DNA of 64,000 nt from Comamonadaceae bacterium (GCA_947478725.1 CANJWZ010000016.1:1-64000); one strand, 5' to 3'. Positions 29,229 through 39,121 are shown, counted from the stretch's first letter. Translations and numbers: made by a program. Notes: generated by a model not told the origin, from the letters alone.

Positions 29229-30218
29229 ATGCTCAATATTTTCACGCTCGCCAATGGGCGGCTCTTTCAGGAAGAAATCGAGTCGCTCGAAGAACTCTCC
29301 AAGTTCCAGCCCATCTGGGTTGACCTCGAATCTCCCACACTGGACGAAAAACGCTGGATCAAGCAGTACTACGGCCTGTCCATTCCTGAAGACGCGATGG
29401 ACGAGGACATTGAGGAGTCGGCCCGCTTTTACGAAGAAGACAACGGCGAGCTGCACATCCGGTCTGACTTTCTGATTGCCGACGACGAAGAGCCGCGCAC
29501 GGTGCGGGTGGCTTTCATTTTGAATCTTGTCAATGACGATCTCAAAAGCAAAGGCGTGCTGTTTTCGATTCACGACGAAGACGTGCCAGTTTTCAGACTT
29601 TTGAGGATGCGGGCGCGCCGCGCGCCGGGGCTGATTGAAGATGCCAAGGAAGTGTTGCTGAAATTGTTTGACGCAGATGCGGAATATTCAGCCGACACCC
29701 TGGAAGGCATTTACGTTGAGCTTGAAAAAGTCAGCGCCAAGGTGCTGTCGGGCGACGTGACCGACGTGCTGGCCGGCGAGGTGCTAGGCGCGATAGCGCG
29801 GCACGAAGACTTGAACGGCCGCATCCGCCGTAACATGATGGACACCCGCCGTGCCGTCAGCTTCATGATGCGCAGCAAAATGCTGAGCGCCGACCAGTTT
29901 GACGACGCGCGGCAAATTCTGCGTGATATTGACTCACTCGATTCACACACCGCTTTCCTGTTTGACAAGATCAACTTTTTGATGGACGCGACGGTGGGTT
30001 TCATCAACATCAACCAGAACAAGATCATCAAGATCTTCTCGGTGGCCAGCGTGGCACTGCTGCCGCCCACGCTGATCGCCAGCGTCTACGGCATGAACTT
30101 CAAAGGTTTCTTTCCGGAGCTGGAATGGGCTTATGGCTATCCCTATGCGCTGGTATTGATGATTGCCAGCGCCGTGGTGCCAATGTGGTACTTCAGGAAG
30201 CGTGGCTGGCTGAAATAG
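29229..30218 (+). CDS. corA: CorA-type magnesium/cobalt transporter
   Basis: 329 residues with a long soluble N-terminal domain and two C-terminal membrane helices; the selectivity motif GMN is in VYGMNFKGF, and the protein ends in the basic tail FRKRGWLK. Pentameric inner-membrane Mg2+ channel. The ATG at 29229 comes 52 bp after a terminator-like hairpin, which may control its expression. Confidence 0.93.
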   Translation: MLNIFTLANGRLFQEEIESLEELSKFQPIWVDLESPTLDEKRWIKQYYGLSIPEDAMDEDIEESARFYEEDNGELHIRSDFLIADDEEPRTVRVAFILNLVNDDLKSKGVLFSIHDEDVPVFRLLRMRARRAPGLIEDAKEVLLKLFDADAEYSADTLEGIYVELEKVSAKVLSGDVTDVLAGEVLGAIARHEDLNGRIRRNMMDTRRAVSFMMRSKMLSADQFDDARQILRDIDSLDSHTAFLFDKINFLMDATVGFININQNKIIKIFSVASVALLPPTLIASVYGMNFKGFFPELEWAYGYPYALVLMIASAVVPMWYFRKRGWLK

Positions 30219-30303
30219 CGCCCACGGTTGCTCTCTGCGTGTAGCACCCTGCTTGTCGAAGACACGTCTGAACACCTGATTTTTTGAGTGCGTTTTGCCA
30301 TTT

Positions 30304-30360
30304 GACCTCCAGGCCAATATTTACATTCGCGAGCAGCTCCTGATTTTATAGCTTCTTTAA
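30304..30360 (-). repeat. Dispersed palindromic repeat, family 1, copy at the end of broken mtnN
   Basis: Minus strand: GAAGCTATAAAATCAGGAGC then TGCTCGCGAATGTAAATATT and GGCCTGGAGGTC. The GCTATAA at its head supplies the stop codon of the mtnN remnant. Confidence 0.65.
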
Positions 30361-30868
30361 AAACTGTTCGACAATCGCCAGCGCATACCTGCTGGCCACA
30401 TGGTCTACAAAACTGGGAAAGTCCACGTGCGCAGTGTCGTCGGCCCGGTCTGAAATGGTGCGAACGGCGGCAAACGGGATGGCGTAGTCGTAGCAAGTTT
30501 GCGCCACTTCGGCACCTTCCATTTCTATCGCGAGCACCTCATGCCCGACTGACCGAAAAGCACTGCGCAGGGTGCTGGACACGGCTGCGCCCGAGACAAA
30601 ACGGTCGCCGCTGGCGATCAGCCCCAGGTGCGCCGGCCACGCCGATAAACACCATGCGCTGCGCGCCAAAGCGTTCCATCAGCGCAGCAGCCGCGGTGGC
30701 AGCTGCCACTTTGCCGATTTTGGACAGGGCCAGCACCACCGGCTGCCCATGCAGGTCGCCTAGCCAGAAGTCCCAGCCTGCATGAGTCACTTTGCGGAGG
30801 CGCTACAACAGCTCGATCAGGCCGTGTTGTTCTTGTGCCAGGGCGCTGAGGATGGCGGTGATAGCCAT
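30346..30868 (-). pseudogene. mtnN: Broken MTA/SAH nucleosidase
   Basis: The start ATG at 30868 gives AITAILSALAQEQHGLIELL, then an in-frame TAG (30805-30803) where family members have Gln or Glu. The frame continues HAGWDFWLGDLHGQPVVLAL and AQRMVFIGVAG, then breaks; another frame resumes as LGLIASGDRFVSG and runs through EVLAIEMEGAEVAQ to the normal C-terminus. About 60 residues between GVAG and GLIASGDRF are missing. Stop, deletion and frameshift together make it non-functional. The intact enzyme would cleave methylthioadenosine and S-adenosylhomocysteine. Confidence 0.85.
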
Positions 30869-30885
30869 CGAATGATCTTGCCCAC

Positions 30886-30919
30886 AAAAAAGGGCGGCTC
30901 ATGCCGCCCCGTTTTTTTT
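30886..30919. terminator. Bidirectional terminator after fadD
   Basis: AAAAAA-GGGCGGC-TCAT-GCCGCCC-C-GTTTTTTTT: a 7-bp perfect GC stem with A-tract on one side and T-tract on the other. On the minus strand it ends fadD transcription 12 bp after the stop, ahead of the mtnN remnant. Confidence 0.85.
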
Positions 30920-30930
30920 CGACTGGCGAT

Positions 30931-32619
30931 TTATTTCTTGTCGCGCAACTCACGCCGCAAAATTTTGCCGACCGGCGTTTTGGGAAGTTCTGTGCGGAAC
31001 TCTATCACCCTGGGCTGCTTGTAACCGGTCAGATTTTCCTTGCAGAAGGTGCGTACCTGCGCTTCGGTCAAGTCCGGGTTTTTCTTGACGATCACCAGCT
31101 TGACAGCTTCACCTGATTTTTCATCGGCCACGCCTATGCAGGCGCATTCCATCACGCCGTCGAGTTGGCCGACCACGTCTTCAATCTCGTTCGGGTAGAC
31201 GTTAAAACCGCTGACCAGAATCATGTCCTTTTTGCGGTCCACGATTTTGTAAAAACCATTGCTGTCGAGGATGCCGACGTCACCCGATTTGAAGTAACCG
31301 TCTGCTGTCATGACCTTGTCAGTCTCGTCAGGCCGTTGCCAGTAACCAGCCATGACCTGTGGCCCTTTGATGGCGATCTCGCCGGGCTGGCCTTGCGGGA
31401 CTTCGTTGCCGTCGTCGTCAAGCAGCTTGAAGTAGGTGCCTGGAATCGGCACACCAATCGTGCCGCTGAAGGATTTGCTGTTGGTCGGGTTGCAACTGGC
31501 CGATGGTGAGGTCTCAGACAAGCCATAACCTTCGACAATGGGGCAACCTGTTTTCTCGAGCCACAGCTTGGCCACCGAACTGGTGACGGCCATACCGCCG
31601 CCCAGCGAAACTTTCAACTGCGACCAATCGACGGTGTTGAAGTCAGGGTGATTGGCCAGGCCGTTGAAGAGCGTGTTCACAGCCGGGAAACTGTTGACCT
31701 TGTGCTTGGCCAGCTCTTTGAGCACGGCGGGAAAGTCGCGCGGATTCGGGATCAGAATGTTTTTGCCGCCTGTGCGCATGCCCAGCATCATGTTGACGGT
31801 AAAAGCGAAGATGTGATACAGCGGCAATGCGCACACATAGACGGGTTGCACGCCCGGCTGCATGCTGGCCATGGCGGGGATGTTCCAGGCTTCGGACTGC
31901 AGCACATTGGCTATCACGTTGCTGTGCAGCAGCACCGCGCCTTTTGACACGCCGGTGGTGCCGCCCGTGTATTGCAGCACGGCCACGTCGGTCGGCTTGA
32001 TGTCCGGTCGCTTGAGCGTGGCGCGTTTGCCCTGGGCCAGCGCGTCGTTAAAGCGCACAGCACCTGGCAAATTGAAGGCAGGCACCATTTTTTTGACGTT
32101 GCGCACCACATAGTTGACCAGTGCGCCCTTGAGCAGACCCAGCCGGTCACCCATGGCGCATAGGACCACATGCTTGACCGGCGTGGCAGCAACACACTGC
32201 TCCAGCGTATTGGCAAAATTCTCGATGATGACGATCGCTTTGGAGCCGGAGTCTTTGAGTTGGTGCTCCAGCTCGCGGGGGGTGTACAGCGGATTGACGT
32301 TGACCACCACAAAACCGGCGCGCAAGATGGCGGCAACGGCTACCGGGTACTGCGGCACATTGGGCATCATGATGGCGACGCGATCACCTTTGGCCAGCCC
32401 CAGGCTTTGCAGATAGGCACCAAAGGCAACTGACAGGCTATCGGTTTCGCCAAACGTGATGTCCTTGCCCAGAAAGCTGTAGGCGACTTTGGCGGCGTTC
32501 TTTTGAAAGGACTCCTCCATCAAGGCCGCCAGCGAGGGGTACTGCGACGTGTCTACATCCGTCGGTACGCCAGGCGGGTAGGATTTGAGCCAGGGGCGGT
32601 CCAAAGTGGCAGCGGTCAT
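30931..32619 (-). CDS. fadD: Long-chain fatty-acid-CoA ligase
   Basis: 562 residues of the AMP-forming acyl-CoA synthetase family. ATP/AMP motif YTGGTTGVSKGA, GYGLSETSP, and KSGDVGILDSNGFYKIVDRKKD, with the C-terminal lysine in PKTPVGKILRREL. Activates fatty acids at the membrane for beta-oxidation. The ATG at 32619 has GGAGAAG eight bases upstream; an in-frame ATG at 32634 is less well placed. Monocistronic, ended by a strong terminator. Confidence 0.92.
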   Translation of the reverse strand: MTAATLDRPWLKSYPPGVPTDVDTSQYPSLAALMEESFQKNAAKVAYSFLGKDITFGETDSLSVAFGAYLQSLGLAKGDRVAIMMPNVPQYPVAVAAILRAGFVVVNVNPLYTPRELEHQLKDSGSKAIVIIENFANTLEQCVAATPVKHVVLCAMGDRLGLLKGALVNYVVRNVKKMVPAFNLPGAVRFNDALAQGKRATLKRPDIKPTDVAVLQYTGGTTGVSKGAVLLHSNVIANVLQSEAWNIPAMASMQPGVQPVYVCALPLYHIFAFTVNMMLGMRTGGKNILIPNPRDFPAVLKELAKHKVNSFPAVNTLFNGLANHPDFNTVDWSQLKVSLGGGMAVTSSVAKLWLEKTGCPIVEGYGLSETSPSASCNPTNSKSFSGTIGVPIPGTYFKLLDDDGNEVPQGQPGEIAIKGPQVMAGYWQRPDETDKVMTADGYFKSGDVGILDSNGFYKIVDRKKDMILVSGFNVYPNEIEDVVGQLDGVMECACIGVADEKSGEAVKLVIVKKNPDLTEAQVRTFCKENLTGYKQPRVIEFRTELPKTPVGKILRRELRDKK

Positions 32620-32775
32620 GATTGTCTTCTCCATTGCGATGATGTAAACAGCCCCGAATTTTCAAGGCTGGCATGGCGCTCGCCTATTGCGTTTTCCCTA
32701 GGAAGCGCCCTCAGTTTGAAAGGAGTTGCCTCAAAGCAAAACAACCAGGGCACCGTTGTAGCCAACCCGTCAGCG

Positions 32776-34209
32776 TTACTCAATCGCCTTGCCCATGTCT
32801 TCGATGACCTTTTTGGCATCGCCAAACACCATCATGGTTTTGTCCATGTAAAAGAGTTCGTTGTCCAGTCCGGCGTAGCCTGCAGCCATCGACCGTTTGT
32901 TGACGATGACTGTTTTGGCCTTGTAGGCCTCCAAAATCGGCATCCCGTAAATAGCACTCCCCTTGACGTGTGCCGCCGGGTTGACCACATCGTTGGCGCC
33001 CAGAATGATCGCCACGTCGGCCTGGCCAAATTCAGCGTTGATGTCTTCCATTTCGTGCACCTGGTCGTACGGCACCTCAGCCTCGGCCAGCAGCACGTTC
33101 ATGTGGCCTGGCATGCGGCCAGCCACCGGGTGGATGGCGTATTTGACAGTGATGCCCTTGTCGGTCAGCTTTTGTGCCAGTTCTTTCACCGAGTGCTGCG
33201 CACGCGCCACAGCCAGGCCGTAACCCGGCACGATGATGACGGTTTCGGCGTTGCCCAAGATAAAGGCCGCATCATCTGCCGAGCCGGACTTGACGTTGCG
33301 CTGAACGGCTGAACCCGCCGCAGCCGTGCTGGCCTCGCCGCCAAAGCCGCCCAGAATAACGCTGAAAAACGAACGGTTCATGGCCTTGCACATGATGTAC
33401 GACAGGATAGCCCCGGACGAACCGACCAGCGACCCCGCGATGATCAGCATCGAGTTGTTCAGACTAAAGCCAATGCCTGCTGCTGCCCAGCCCGAATAGC
33501 TGTTCAACATCGACACCACCACCGGCATGTCGGCACCGCCAATCGGGATGATGATCAGCACACCCATGACAAAAGCCAGCGCCAGCATGGCAAAAAATGC
33601 GGTCCAGCTACCGGTGAACATAAACATCAGGCCCAGACCGAGCATGACCAGGCCCAGCACCAAGTTGACCATGTGCTGGCCAGCAAAGGTGACCGGTGCG
33701 CCTTGAAACAGCCGGAACTTGTACTTGCCGCTGAGCTTGCCAAAGGCAATCACGGAGCCGCTGAAGGTAATCGCGCCGATGGCAGCCCCCAGAAACAGCT
33801 CAAGCCTATTGCCTGCAGGTATCTGGTCGGTGCCCATGCCCTTGGCGACGATGCCAAACGCAAAGGGTTCTGCCACCGCAGCCACGCCGATGAAGACGGC
33901 AGCCAGGCCAATCATGCTGTGCATGAAAGCCACCAGCTCGGGCATTTTGGTCATCTCGACCCGCTTGGCCATCAGCGTGCCCGCGGCGCCTCCAATGACC
34001 AATGCCACCAGCACATTGACCATGCCAAGGGCCTTGCCGCCTGAGGTTTCAACAATCAGCGCACCGGTGGTCAGTACGGCGATCGTCATGCCGACCATGC
34101 CAAACAAGTTACCACGCAGCGACGTGGTGGGATGGCTCAAGCCCTTCAAAGCCTGAATAAAAAAGACAGAAGCTACCAAATAAAGCAGCGTGACGATATT
34201 CATGCTCAT
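32776..34209 (-). CDS. pntB: NAD(P) transhydrogenase, beta subunit
   Basis: 477 residues. N-terminal half has about eight or nine membrane helices; the C-terminal NADP-binding domain starts after AGSAVQRNVKSGSAD and contains VPGYGLAVARAQH, HPVAGRMPGHMNVLLAEA and GANDVVNPAA. With the two alpha pieces it couples proton entry to NADPH formation. The ATG at 34209 is chosen; the frame upstream lies in a ~100-bp repeat. Last gene of the pntAa-pntAb-pntB unit. Confidence 0.95.
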   Translation of the reverse strand: MSMNIVTLLYLVASVFFIQALKGLSHPTTSLRGNLFGMVGMTIAVLTTGALIVETSGGKALGMVNVLVALVIGGAAGTLMAKRVEMTKMPELVAFMHSMIGLAAVFIGVAAVAEPFAFGIVAKGMGTDQIPAGNRLELFLGAAIGAITFSGSVIAFGKLSGKYKFRLFQGAPVTFAGQHMVNLVLGLVMLGLGLMFMFTGSWTAFFAMLALAFVMGVLIIIPIGGADMPVVVSMLNSYSGWAAAGIGFSLNNSMLIIAGSLVGSSGAILSYIMCKAMNRSFFSVILGGFGGEASTAAAGSAVQRNVKSGSADDAAFILGNAETVIIVPGYGLAVARAQHSVKELAQKLTDKGITVKYAIHPVAGRMPGHMNVLLAEAEVPYDQVHEMEDINAEFGQADVAIILGANDVVNPAAHVKGSAIYGMPILEAYKAKTVIVNKRSMAAGYAGLDNELFYMDKTMMVFGDAKKVIEDMGKAIE

Positions 34210-34225
34210 TTTGAAAGTACCCCCA

Positions 34226-34326
34226 CGCTTGTCACTTCGTGTACTACGCTGCCCCCCGAGGGGGCCGCTGCGCCTGCGGTCTGGCAAAGCCAGTCCCGCG
34301 ACCCCTGCGTGAAGGGAACAAGATCT
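34226..34326 (+). repeat. ~100-bp dispersed repeat, family 2, copy A
   Basis: Contains GTACTACGCTGCCCCCCGAG followed by GGGGCCGCTGCGCCTGCGGT and CTGGCAAAGCCAGTC. The CCCCC-GAG-GGGGG core is a self-pairing hairpin. It aligns over ~100 bp with the minus strand of 35934-36033. It sits between pntAb and pntB and gives a structured intercistronic spacer. Confidence 0.75.
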
Positions 34327-34342
34327 TTAGGTTTCACGGCAT

Positions 34343-34651
34343 TCATTTCGCTTCTCCTTTCTTTTCTTTTTTCTTGAACATCTCCAGCATCCGGCGCGTG
34401 ACCAAAAATCCGCCAAACACATTCACCGCCGCCAGCACCACGGCCAAAAAGCCCATGGTTTTTCCGAGCGGTGTCTCGGTCAGAGCGGCGGCCAGCATGG
34501 CCCCAACAATGACGATGGCTGAAATGGCGTTGGTCACAGCCATCAGCGGTGTGTGCAGCGCAGGCGTGACGGTCCACACCACGTGGTAACCCACGTAGAT
34601 GGCGAGCACAAAAATAATCAGGTTGATGATGGTGGGTGACACGGCTTCCAT
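34343..34651 (-). CDS. pntAb: NAD(P) transhydrogenase, alpha subunit part 2 (membrane)
   Basis: 102 residues with three to four hydrophobic helices (TIINLIIFVLAIYVGYHVVW, TPLMAVTNAISAIVIVGAML) and a Lys-rich end KKKEKKGEAK. In this split form the membrane part of PntA is a separate chain. ATG at 34651 has GGAGAAG upstream. Follows pntAa by 35 bp. Confidence 0.93.
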   Translation of the reverse strand: MEAVSPTIINLIIFVLAIYVGYHVVWTVTPALHTPLMAVTNAISAIVIVGAMLAAALTETPLGKTMGFLAVVLAAVNVFGGFLVTRRMLEMFKKKEKKGEAK

Positions 34652-34686
34652 GAGCTTCTCCAGATGACTTTTGAAATGATTGGCGT

Positions 34687-35805
34687 TTAAGACTTGCGTT
34701 TGATGTCGCCGGCCTGCGTCATCAGGCAAGCCGCCACGATGTCATCAGCCATGTCGATGTTCAAAGCACCTTCTTTGGTGATGATCAGCTTTAAAAAGTC
34801 GAGCAGGTTGCGCGCGTAAAGTGCGCTGGCATCTGCGGCCACCAATGATGCGATATTGGTCTCACCAATCAGCGTCACGCCGTGCTTGACCACGGTTTTG
34901 CCGGGTTCAGTCAACGGGCAATTGCCGCCTTGCGGTGCTGCCAGGTCAACAATCACGCTGCCTGGTTTCATGGCCTTGACCATGTCTTCGGTCACCAGCA
35001 CAGGGGCGGCGCGGCCTGGAATGAGTGCGGTGGTGATCACGATGTCGGCATTGGCCACGCGCTTGGCCACTTCGTCTTTTTGTCTGGCCAGCCAGCTTGG
35101 GGGCATGGGCTTGGCATAGCCGCCCACACCGACAGCGGCTTCGCGCTCTTCATCGGTTTCGTAGGGCACATCGATAAACTTGGCGCCCAATGATTCAACC
35201 TGTTCTTTCACGCTGGGGCGCACGTCGCTGGCTTCAATCACCGCACCGAGGCGCTTGGCGGTGGCAATCGCTTGCAGGCCCGCCACGCCGACACCCAGAA
35301 TCACCACGCGGGCCGCCTTAACGGTGCCAGCAGCGGTCATCAGCATCGGCATAAAACGCTGGTAAGCGTTGGCGGCCATCATCACGGCCTTGTAGCCGGC
35401 AATATTGGCTTGCGACGACAGCACGTCCATGCTTTGCGCGCGGCTGGTTCGGGGCGCGGCTTCCAGTGCAAATGCGGTGATCTGTGCTGTGGCCAGGCGC
35501 TGCAAGCCCGTAGCATCAAACGGGTTCAACATGCCCACCAGCACGCCCCCTGCTTTGAGGTGCGGCACCTCGGCGTCTAGCGGGCAGCGCACTTTGAGGA
35601 CAATGTCGGCGGCGTAAGCGCCTGCTGCATCGGTGATCTCTGCGCCGACCGCTGCATAAGCATCATCTGGCACGCTGGCTGCAACACCTGCGCCAGCTTG
35701 CACACGGATGGTGTGGCCTTGGGTTTTGAGTTTTTTGGCCGTTTCCGGCGTGATGGCGACGCGTGTTTCGCCGTCAATGATTTCGGCGGGTACCCCAATC
35801 AGCAT
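34687..35805 (-). CDS. pntAa: NAD(P) transhydrogenase, alpha subunit part 1 (NAD-binding)
   Basis: 372 residues, the soluble NAD(H)-binding domain, related to alanine dehydrogenase: IGVPAEIIDGETRVAITPET at the start, RAQSMDVLSSQANIAGYKAV, the Rossmann loop VVILGVGVAGLQAIATAKRLG, and VIVDLAAPQGGNCPLT. ATG at 35805 follows GAGGAGAAACCC. First gene of the transhydrogenase unit. A family 2 repeat lies upstream. Confidence 0.95.
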   Translation of the reverse strand: MLIGVPAEIIDGETRVAITPETAKKLKTQGHTIRVQAGAGVAASVPDDAYAAVGAEITDAAGAYAADIVLKVRCPLDAEVPHLKAGGVLVGMLNPFDATGLQRLATAQITAFALEAAPRTSRAQSMDVLSSQANIAGYKAVMMAANAYQRFMPMLMTAAGTVKAARVVILGVGVAGLQAIATAKRLGAVIEASDVRPSVKEQVESLGAKFIDVPYETDEEREAAVGVGGYAKPMPPSWLARQKDEVAKRVANADIVITTALIPGRAAPVLVTEDMVKAMKPGSVIVDLAAPQGGNCPLTEPGKTVVKHGVTLIGETNIASLVAADASALYARNLLDFLKLIITKEGALNIDMADDIVAACLMTQAGDIKRKS

Positions 35806-35933
35806 GGGTTTCTCCTCAATTAGACGTTGGTTTTTTCTGGCTTTTTTTGCCTGCCTGCGAGCTTACATGAGTTTTCCGACGGTTCTGAATGGGTATTCCA
35901 TATCCTGTGACGGTTGAGACGACCCATCCCCGA

Positions 35934-36033
35934 CTTTTCAAGCAGGGGCCGCAGATCTGACTCCGCCAGTCTGCAGGCGCAGCGGCCCCTCGGGGGCAGG
36001 GAGTTACACGCAGTGAGCGACCGTGGGGCCTCA
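35934..36033 (-). repeat. ~100-bp dispersed repeat, family 2, copy B
   Basis: On the minus strand: CACTGCGTGTAACTCCCTGC then CCCCGAGGGGCCGCTGCGCC and TGCAGACTGGC, matching copy A at 34226 with scattered differences. It fills most of the gap between mmsA (end) and pntAa (start) and ends at the mmsA stop, where its hairpin could act as a terminator. Confidence 0.75.
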
Positions 36034-37542
36034 TTTAGCCGTTGGCATGACAAATTCAGCGCCCTTGCCAATGCTCTCCGGCCAGCGCTGCATGATGGAC
36101 TTTTGCTTGGTGTAAAAGCGCACACCTTCTTCGCCGTAGGCATGCATGTCGCCAAACAGACTTTTCTTCCACCCGCCAAAGCCGTGCCAGGCCATCGGTA
36201 CGGGAATGGGAACATTGATGCCCACCATGCCGACTTGAATGCGTCTTGAAAATTCACGTGCCACGTTGCCGTCGCGGGTAAAGCAGCTCACGCCGTTGCC
36301 AAACTCGTGGGCATTGATCAGCTCAACCGCCTCCTTCAAGTCCTTGACGCGGAGACAGCCCAGCACCGGGCCAAATATCTCTTCCTTGTAGATGCGCATG
36401 TCTGGCGTGACATGGTCAAACAGCGTCCCGCCCATCCAGAAGCCGGCCTCGCAACCCTCGCCTGCATCTTTGCCCGTGAAGGTGCGGCCGTCCACCAGCA
36501 GTTTGGCGCCTTCTTCAACGCCCAGGTCGATGTAGCCGGTGATGCGCTTGTGAGCCGTGCTGGTGACGATGGGGCCCATTTCGGCGTCGAGGTTCACGCC
36601 GTTTTTGATCACCAGCGTTTTGGCTCTGGCGGTCAACATCGGCAGCAGGCGTTCGGCCACATCACCGACCAGGACAGCAACAGAAATCGCCATGCAGCGC
36701 TCGCCAGCCGAGCCGTAACCCGCGCCAATCAGGGCGTCTACCGCTTGTTCGAGGTCAGCATCAGGCATGACAACCATGTGGTTTTTGGCACCGCCCAAGG
36801 CTTGCACGCGCTTGCCGTGGTGCGCGCCCGTTTCGTAAATATAGTTGGCAATCGGTGTAGAACCGACAAAGGACACGGCCTTGACATCAGGGTGCACCAG
36901 CAGCGCATCGACGGCTTCCTTGTCGCCTTGCACGACATTGAAGACACCATCTGGCAATCCTGCTTGCTGGAGCAGCTCGGCCATGAACAAACTGGCGCTT
37001 GGGTCAATCGGGCTGGGCTTCAAAACAAAGCAGTTGCCCGCAGCAATCGCCACCGGAAACATCCACATGGGCACCATCACCGGAAAGTTGAACGGCGTGA
37101 TACCCGCAACCACACCCAGCGGCTGGCGCAGCGTCCAGTTGTCGATACCGGTGCTGACCTGGTCGGTAAAGTCGCCCTTGAGGAGTTGCGGCATGCCGCA
37201 GGCAAACTCCACAATGTCAATGCCGCGCGCGACCTCACCTTGTGCGTCGGTGAACACCTTGCCGTGTTCGGCAGTGATCATGTGCGCCAGCTTGTCTTTG
37301 TGGGCATTGAGCAGTTCCAGAAACTTGAACATCACCCGCGCACGGCGAATCGGCGGCGTGTCAGACCATGCCGCAAAAGCCGCCTGGCTTGAGGCCACAG
37401 CCGCAGCCACGTCCGCGCTGCTGGCCAGCAACACCTGTCCGCTCACCGCGCCGGTTGCGGGGTTGAACACGTCCTGGCTGCGCGAGGCAGCAGGCAGTGC
37501 GACTTGGCCATTGATGTAATGACCGATGGTGGGAGTTGACAT
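36031..37542 (-). CDS. mmsA: Methylmalonate-semialdehyde dehydrogenase (CoA-acylating)
   Basis: 503 residues of the aldehyde dehydrogenase superfamily with MmsA traits: [37 protein letters not shown] and the catalytic Cys in [14 protein letters not shown]. Converts methylmalonate or malonate semialdehyde to propionyl- or acetyl-CoA in valine and inositol or beta-alanine breakdown. The LysR gene starts 109 bp away on the other strand and is the likely regulator. mmsB is not adjacent. Confidence 0.93.
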   Translation of the reverse strand: MSTPTIGHYINGQVALPAASRSQDVFNPATGAVSGQVLLASSADVAAAVASSQAAFAAWSDTPPIRRARVMFKFLELLNAHKDKLAHMITAEHGKVFTDAQGEVARGIDIVEFACGMPQLLKGDFTDQVSTGIDNWTLRQPLGVVAGITPFNFPVMVPMWMFPVAIAAGNCFVLKPSPIDPSASLFMAELLQQAGLPDGVFNVVQGDKEAVDALLVHPDVKAVSFVGSTPIANYIYETGAHHGKRVQALGGAKNHMVVMPDADLEQAVDALIGAGYGSAGERCMAISVAVLVGDVAERLLPMLTARAKTLVIKNGVNLDAEMGPIVTSTAHKRITGYIDLGVEEGAKLLVDGRTFTGKDAGEGCEAGFWMGGTLFDHVTPDMRIYKEEIFGPVLGCLRVKDLKEAVELINAHEFGNGVSCFTRDGNVAREFSRRIQVGMVGINVPIPVPMAWHGFGGWKKSLFGDMHAYGEEGVRFYTKQKSIMQRWPESIGKGAEFVMPTAK

Positions 37543-37651
37543 AGGGAATCCTCAATCTGAAGTGATGGACAAGTCTAGGTTCGCACCGCTGATTTGATAA
37601 GCCCCACTTTATTGATTACATTGTTCACATATCTGAACAATAAGGCCTGCC

Positions 37652-38605
37652 ATGTCGACTGACCAACTCGCGCCCCTGGTGGCTGACCTGCACCTGCTGA
37701 CCGTGCTGGCCGCGACGAAAAGCTTTACCGAAACCGCCCGCCGTCTGGGAACGTCGAAAGCCTCTGTCAGCATGCGTATCAGCGAGCTGGAGCGCACAGC
37801 TGGCGTGTTGCTGGTGCGCCGCACCACACGCTCGGTAGGGCTGACCGAGGCCGGGCAGCAGCTGGTCACCGACATGCAGCCTGCGTTTGAGCGCATTGCA
37901 GGCAGTTACAGCGCAGCGCGGGACACGGTGGGCAAGCCGCGCGGCCTGGTGCGTGTCACGGCCCCTGTCGCTTTGGGCAGGCAACATCTGGCACCCATGG
38001 TGGCGGACTTTTTAAAGCACTTCCCGGAAATTCATATTGAGCTGGAACTGACCGACCGCTTTGTGAACCTGGCCCATGAGGGTTTTGATCTGGCCATACG
38101 CCATGCCCATGTTGTGCCCGAAACGCACGTGGCCTGGGTGCTGTGCGACACACGGTCAGTGCTCGTGGCAAGCGCTGACTATCTGGCCCAGCGCGGCATA
38201 CCCGAACACCCAAACGATTTGACAGCGCATGACTGCCTGCTGTATTTGGGCGACCAGGCCGGTAGCTGGACATTTGCCAAAAACAGCAAAAAAAAACCGA
38301 CGGAGCGGGTGGGCGTCAACATCCGTGGGTCGCTGAAAGCCAACAACAGCGAGGTGCTGCGCGACGCTATTTTGGCAGGACTGGGTATTGGCCTGCTGCC
38401 AGACTTCAGCTTACCCATCACCGCCAAGGCACAGACCCGTCTGATCCGCGTGCTGCCAGACTGGCAGGTGCAGGGCTTTTTCGGTGACAAAATTTACGCG
38501 CTGCGGCCGTGGTCAGCCCAAGTGCCTAAGGCGGTGCAGTGCCTGGTGGAGCATCTGCGGGGCAGTTTTGCGCAGGGGTTTGGCTCTGCTGGCGCTGGCA
38601 CATAA
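37652..38605 (+). CDS. LysR-type transcriptional regulator
   Basis: 317 residues. N-terminal winged HTH (LLTVLAATKSFTETARRLGT, SKASVSMRISELERTAGVLL) and a periplasmic-binding-protein-like effector domain. Divergent from mmsA across 109 bp, the usual layout for a LysR gene that controls its neighbour. Inducer unknown. Confidence 0.9.
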   Translation: MSTDQLAPLVADLHLLTVLAATKSFTETARRLGTSKASVSMRISELERTAGVLLVRRTTRSVGLTEAGQQLVTDMQPAFERIAGSYSAARDTVGKPRGLVRVTAPVALGRQHLAPMVADFLKHFPEIHIELELTDRFVNLAHEGFDLAIRHAHVVPETHVAWVLCDTRSVLVASADYLAQRGIPEHPNDLTAHDCLLYLGDQAGSWTFAKNSKKKPTERVGVNIRGSLKANNSEVLRDAILAGLGIGLLPDFSLPITAKAQTRLIRVLPDWQVQGFFGDKIYALRPWSAQVPKAVQCLVEHLRGSFAQGFGSAGAGT

Positions 38606-38614
38606 TCTCCCCCC

Positions 38615-39121
38615 ATGAGAGCCCGATTCAAACCCAGCGTCACCGTTGCCGCCGTCATTGCCCAAGACTTTGATGGCATTCAAAAATTCTTGCTGGTCGA
38701 GGAAGAAACCCGCGACGGCCTCAAATTCAACAACCCGGCGGGCCACCTGGATCCGGGTGAAAGCTTGCCGCAAGCCTGCGCACGTGAAACGCTGGAGGAA
38801 ACTGCCTTTCACTTCATACCGACTGATGTGGTCGGCGTGTACATGTCGCGCTTTCAACGTGCCGGTGCAACCGAGCCCAGTGGGCAAGAAGACATCACCT
38901 ACCTGAGGTTTGCATTTTGCGGCGAGCTGGGTGCTCATGTGGCGGGGCAGCCGCTGGACGAAGGCATAGTGCGGGCCGTGTGGCTGACAGCCGATGAGAT
39001 TCGGGCCAGTACAGACAAGCATCGCAGCCCCTTGCTGCTCCAGTGCATGGAAGATTATTTGGCGGGGCAACGTTTCCCATTGGCATTGGTGACAACCGAT
39101 GTCTCTGTGTTCGCGGGCTGA
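38615..39121 (+). CDS. Nudix hydrolase (NudJ-like)
   Basis: 168 residues. Nudix box GHLDPGESLPQACARETLEE then TAF, with Glu residues in the REtxEE core that bind Mg2+. The N-terminal KPSVTVAAVIAQ and FLLVEEETRDGLKFNNPAGH are like the NudJ/phosphatase group that acts on thiamine pyrophosphate or nucleoside phosphates. Nine bp after the LysR gene. Confidence 0.85.
   Translation: MRARFKPSVTVAAVIAQDFDGIQKFLLVEEETRDGLKFNNPAGHLDPGESLPQACARETLEETAFHFIPTDVVGVYMSRFQRAGATEPSGQEDITYLRFAFCGELGAHVAGQPLDEGIVRAVWLTADEIRASTDKHRSPLLLQCMEDYLAGQRFPLALVTTDVSVFAG

Noticed and set aside
34160-34190. AGAAGCTACCAAATAAAG in pntB resembling the family 1 repeat
   Set aside because: Encodes the conserved first helix of PntB and lacks the distal part of the repeat.
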